Shown here: positions 4,241-6,924 of the stretch, one piece after another | Layout of the letters: every line of letters starts with the position of its first letter | How positions within the stretch are numbered: the stretch's first letter is position 1 | NCBI GenBank assembly: GCA_964012875.1 | Contig: CAXGUU010000176.1 | Span: 1-6,924, forward strand | Reading direction: 5' to 3' | Source: CAXGUU01 sp964012875 | GTDB lineage: Bacteria > Pseudomonadota > Gammaproteobacteria > Ga0077536 | Length of the DNA stretch: 6,924 nt | Position numbers and translations under genes: made by a program | The notes under the pieces: generated by a model | The model's database searches: none | Told to the model about the DNA's origin: nothing | What the model saw: only the letters and a program-made list of their open reading frames with translations

Positions 4241-6883
4241 ATGTCCAGAACCATACCGCGCACCGTCTACCTGAAGGACTACACGGTACCGCCATTCCTG
4301 GTCGACTCGGTCGACATTCATGTCAGGATCCGCGAAGACTACACCGAGGTTTCAAGCACCTTGCAGGTGCGCAGGAACCCGGCTGCCGGCACTGACCCTC
4401 GTTCACTGCGCCTCGACGGCCACGACCTTATACTCATCCGAATCAGTGTCGACGACGTAGAACTGACAACCGGGCAATACGTTGATGACGACGAAGGTAT
4501 TGTCTTGAGCGACCTTCCGGATACGTGCGCGGTCGCCACGACGGTGCGAATCAAACCGGAAGACAACACCGCCCTGGAAGGGCTCTACGCATCGCAGGAT
4601 GGCTATTTCACGCAATGTGAAGCGCAGGGCTTCAGGCGGATTACCTACTTCCCGGATCGTCCGGACGTGATGTCCCGGTACACCACGACTATCGAAGCGC
4701 CGCGCACACGCTTCCCGGTGTTGCTGTCAAACGGCAACCTTGCGGCCAGCGGCGAAGCGCAGCAAGGTCGCCACTGGGCACGCTGGGTTGATCCCTTTCC
4801 AAAGCCAGCCTATCTGTTTGCGCTGGTCGCTGCCGACCTGGAATTGCTGGAAAGCAACTTCAGGACTGCATCCGGACGCGACGTGGGCCTCAAGCTGTAC
4901 GTCGAACCAGGCAAGCTTGATCAGTGTGAATTCGCCATGGACGCGCTGAAATCGTCGATGCGCTGGGACGAAGACGTTTTTGGCCTGGAACTCGATCTGG
5001 ACACTTACATGATTGTTGCGGTCGGTGATTTCAATATGGGCGCCATGGAGAACAAGGGCCTCAATATATTCAATACGAAATACATCCTGGCCCGACCAGA
5101 CACTGCCACCGACAGCGACTTTATGATGCTCGACCGCGTGGTCGCACACGAATATTTCCACAACTGGACTGGTAATCGGGTGACCTGCCGGGACTGGTTT
5201 CAGCTGAGCCTGAAAGAAGGCCTGACGGTATTTCGCGACCAGCTCTACGGCGGCGACCGGTACTCACACGCAGTGCAGCGTATCCAGGAGGTTCGCCTCC
5301 TGAGATCGGCACAATTCCCGGAAGATGCCGGCCCGATGGCTCACCCGGTGCGCCCGGATTCCTACATCGAAATCAGCAACTTTTACACCGCCACGGTTTA
5401 CAACAAGGGGGCCGAGGTCGTGCGCATGATTCACACCCTGCTTGGGGTTGAAGGCTTTCGCGCAGGCATGGATTTGTACTTCCAACGCCACGATGGCGAG
5501 GCCGTTTGTACTGAGGACTTCGCCGCCGCAATGTCCGATGCGAGCGGCATCGATCTGGAGCAATTCAAACGTTGGTACAACCAGGCCGGGACCCCAATCG
5601 TCAGCGTTCACGATGACTACGATGCCACCTCAAACACCTATACGTTGACCCTGCAGCAGAATTGCCCGTCTACGCCCGGACAGGACTCAAAACTCCCGTT
5701 TCATATTCCCGTGTCGTTTGGCCTACTGCTGCCTAGCGGTGAAGAAATCACCCTGGCGAGCGAAGGCAGTAGCGAGACTGCCAGTACGCGTGTGCTGTCG
5801 CTGACGGAGCCCGAACAGGTCTTCACCTTTCCAAACGTCACGGCGCGCCCGGTGCCGTCCCTGCTTCGCGGATTTTCCGCGCCGGTCATGCTCGAGTATG
5901 ACTACGGGGACGACGATCTTGCCCTGCTAGCTGAATACGACTCTGATTCTTTCAACCGCTGGGAAGCCGGGCAGCGCCTCGCGATCAATGTTCTGCTAAC
6001 GGCAATCAAACAAATCAAAGGCGGTAGTGCTCCCACATTCAATGACACTTTGGTGAACGTATTCGACCGAGCACTCGGCCATGCGGACGACGACCCGGCA
6101 TTTACCAGCGAATTCCTCAGCCTGCCGACCACCGCCTGGCTATCGGAACTGATCGAGGAAGTCGATCCTGATGCAGTGCTCGCTGCGCGCACTGCGCTGC
6201 GTCGCCATCTGGCGACAGCGCTTGAAGCGCGATTCGCGGAGACCTACATGGCATTCACGGTCGATGGACCGTACTCCCCCGAACCCAGCGCCGCCGGTCG
6301 ACGAGCGTTGCGTAACCAGGCACTGGGCTACCTCATGGAACTGGATACGCCTGAAATCCGTTCGCGCTGCCACGATCAATTGACCACTGCCGACAACCTG
6401 ACCGACAGCATGGCCGCCCTTGGTGCGCTGGCGAATTGCGAATGCGACGAACGCTTTAGTGCCCTGAAATGGTTTTACAACAAGGCGCGCGAGGAAGCGC
6501 TCGTGCTGGACAAGTGGTTCGCGGTACAGGCGACCTCGCGACTTCCGAGCACGATTGATGACGTCACCCGTTTGCTCGAGCACGACGACTTTGACATCAA
6601 AAATCCGAACCGCGTGCGCTCGGTCATCGGCGCGTTCTGCCACAGTAACCAGGCCGGGTTTCACCGAGCCGACGGCCGCGGCTACGAATTCGGCGCCAAC
6701 CAAGTCATTGCCCTCGATCGACTGAATCCCCAGATCGCAGCGCGCCTGGCGCGCTCATTTGATCGATGGAGGAAGTTTGACACCGGTCGACAAAGTCACG
6801 CCGAGGCGGCTCTTGCGCGCATCCGTGACACCAAGGACCTCTCGAAAGATAGCTTTGAGGTCGTCAACCGCGCCCTTGGGTAA
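4241..6883 (+). CDS. pepN: Aminopeptidase N (M1 family zinc metallopeptidase)
   Basis: An 880-residue cytoplasmic enzyme that removes N-terminal amino acids from peptides, completing the breakdown of products of ATP-dependent proteases. It runs collinear with E. coli PepN (870 residues). The N-terminal beta domain (about 1-195) includes TQCEAQGF, with Glu127 for binding the substrate amino group. The thermolysin-like domain (about 196-440) carries GAMEN (267-271) and HEYFH (303-307); zinc ligands are His303, His307 and Glu326, Glu304 is the general base, and Tyr387 stabilises the transition state. A small beta domain (about 441-550) and a helical C-terminal domain follow, with conserved LDKWF and NPNRVRSVIGAF near the end. 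All key residues are intact and the frame is unbroken. The ATG at 4241 fits the E. coli start with a six-residue offset; its ribosome site is weak (GAGA ten bases upstream). Confidence 0.98.
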   Translation: MSRTIPRTVYLKDYTVPPFLVDSVDIHVRIREDYTEVSSTLQVRRNPAAGTDPRSLRLDGHDLILIRISVDDVELTTGQYVDDDEGIVLSDLPDTCAVATTVRIKPEDNTALEGLYASQDGYFTQCEAQGFRRITYFPDRPDVMSRYTTTIEAPRTRFPVLLSNGNLAASGEAQQGRHWARWVDPFPKPAYLFALVAADLELLESNFRTASGRDVGLKLYVEPGKLDQCEFAMDALKSSMRWDEDVFGLELDLDTYMIVAVGDFNMGAMENKGLNIFNTKYILARPDTATDSDFMMLDRVVAHEYFHNWTGNRVTCRDWFQLSLKEGLTVFRDQLYGGDRYSHAVQRIQEVRLLRSAQFPEDAGPMAHPVRPDSYIEISNFYTATVYNKGAEVVRMIHTLLGVEGFRAGMDLYFQRHDGEAVCTEDFAAAMSDASGIDLEQFKRWYNQAGTPIVSVHDDYDATSNTYTLTLQQNCPSTPGQDSKLPFHIPVSFGLLLPSGEEITLASEGSSETASTRVLSLTEPEQVFTFPNVTARPVPSLLRGFSAPVMLEYDYGDDDLALLAEYDSDSFNRWEAGQRLAINVLLTAIKQIKGGSAPTFNDTLVNVFDRALGHADDDPAFTSEFLSLPTTAWLSELIEEVDPDAVLAARTALRRHLATALEARFAETYMAFTVDGPYSPEPSAAGRRALRNQALGYLMELDTPEIRSRCHDQLTTADNLTDSMAALGALANCECDERFSALKWFYNKAREEALVLDKWFAVQATSRLPSTIDDVTRLLEHDDFDIKNPNRVRSVIGAFCHSNQAGFHRADGRGYEFGANQVIALDRLNPQIAARLARSFDRWRKFDTGRQSHAEAALARIRDTKDLSKDSFEVVNRALG

Positions 6884-6894
6884 AACCGTTTTCG

Positions 6895-6924
6895 ATGGAG
6901 TTATTCGCCGCGAACAGCCATTCA
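6895..6924 (+). CDS. Possible start of a further gene at the right edge
   Basis: An ATG 11 bases after the pepN stop opens ten codons (MELFAANSHS) without a stop before the window ends. There is no Shine-Dalgarno-like sequence and too little protein to recognise. It could equally be untranslated downstream sequence. Confidence 0.15.
   Translation, partial: MELFAANSHS

Noticed and set aside
4023..4274. Plus-strand open frame of 83 codons between the EthD gene and pepN
   Set aside because: Runs into pepN out of frame, has no ribosome site, and its Arg/Ala/Ser/Cys-rich composition looks like non-coding sequence.
6140..6703. Minus-strand open frame of 187 codons inside pepN
   Set aside because: Antisense to the intact C-terminal domain of PepN, with no family resemblance.

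Overview
The window looks like ordinary chromosomal DNA from a fairly GC-rich proteobacterium, most likely a gammaproteobacterium. The best evidence is a full-length M1 aminopeptidase and a SlyD-type isomerase that both read closely like their Escherichia coli counterparts. The lineage is inferred from protein resemblance alone. I see no RNA genes, insertion sequences, phage genes, CRISPR arrays or other mobile-element marks.

Layout. Minus strand, in order of transcription from right to left: a YfcG/Ure2-like glutathione S-transferase (2728-3453); 41 bases further on, SlyD (2204-2686), probably in the same transcript; then, after a 212-base gap with its own candidate promoter and a 7-base inverted repeat, an exported PQQ-type dehydrogenase (216-1991); then the first 37 codons of an M18 aminopeptidase (1-112), cut by the window edge. 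Plus strand: a small EthD-domain protein (3653-3958), divergent from the transferase gene across about 200 bases, ending in a hairpin; then the M1 aminopeptidase PepN (4241-6883). A possible next gene begins just before the right edge, but too little is present to call it.

Function. Two cytoplasmic aminopeptidases of unrelated families (M18 and M1) flank a group with a redox and small-molecule flavour: a periplasmic quinoprotein dehydrogenase, a glutathione-dependent disulfide reductase or transferase, a metal-binding prolyl isomerase/chaperone, and an EthD protein. They may respond to related conditions, but nothing in the sequence proves a shared pathway.

I found no convincing undescribed system. 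The points most worth a second look are the altered active site of the PQQ protein (Gly where the catalytic Asp is expected, Tyr where the PQQ-stacking Trp is expected, and an unusual loop at the metal-ligand position), the inverted repeat upstream of that gene, and the structured divergent region between the transferase and EthD genes.
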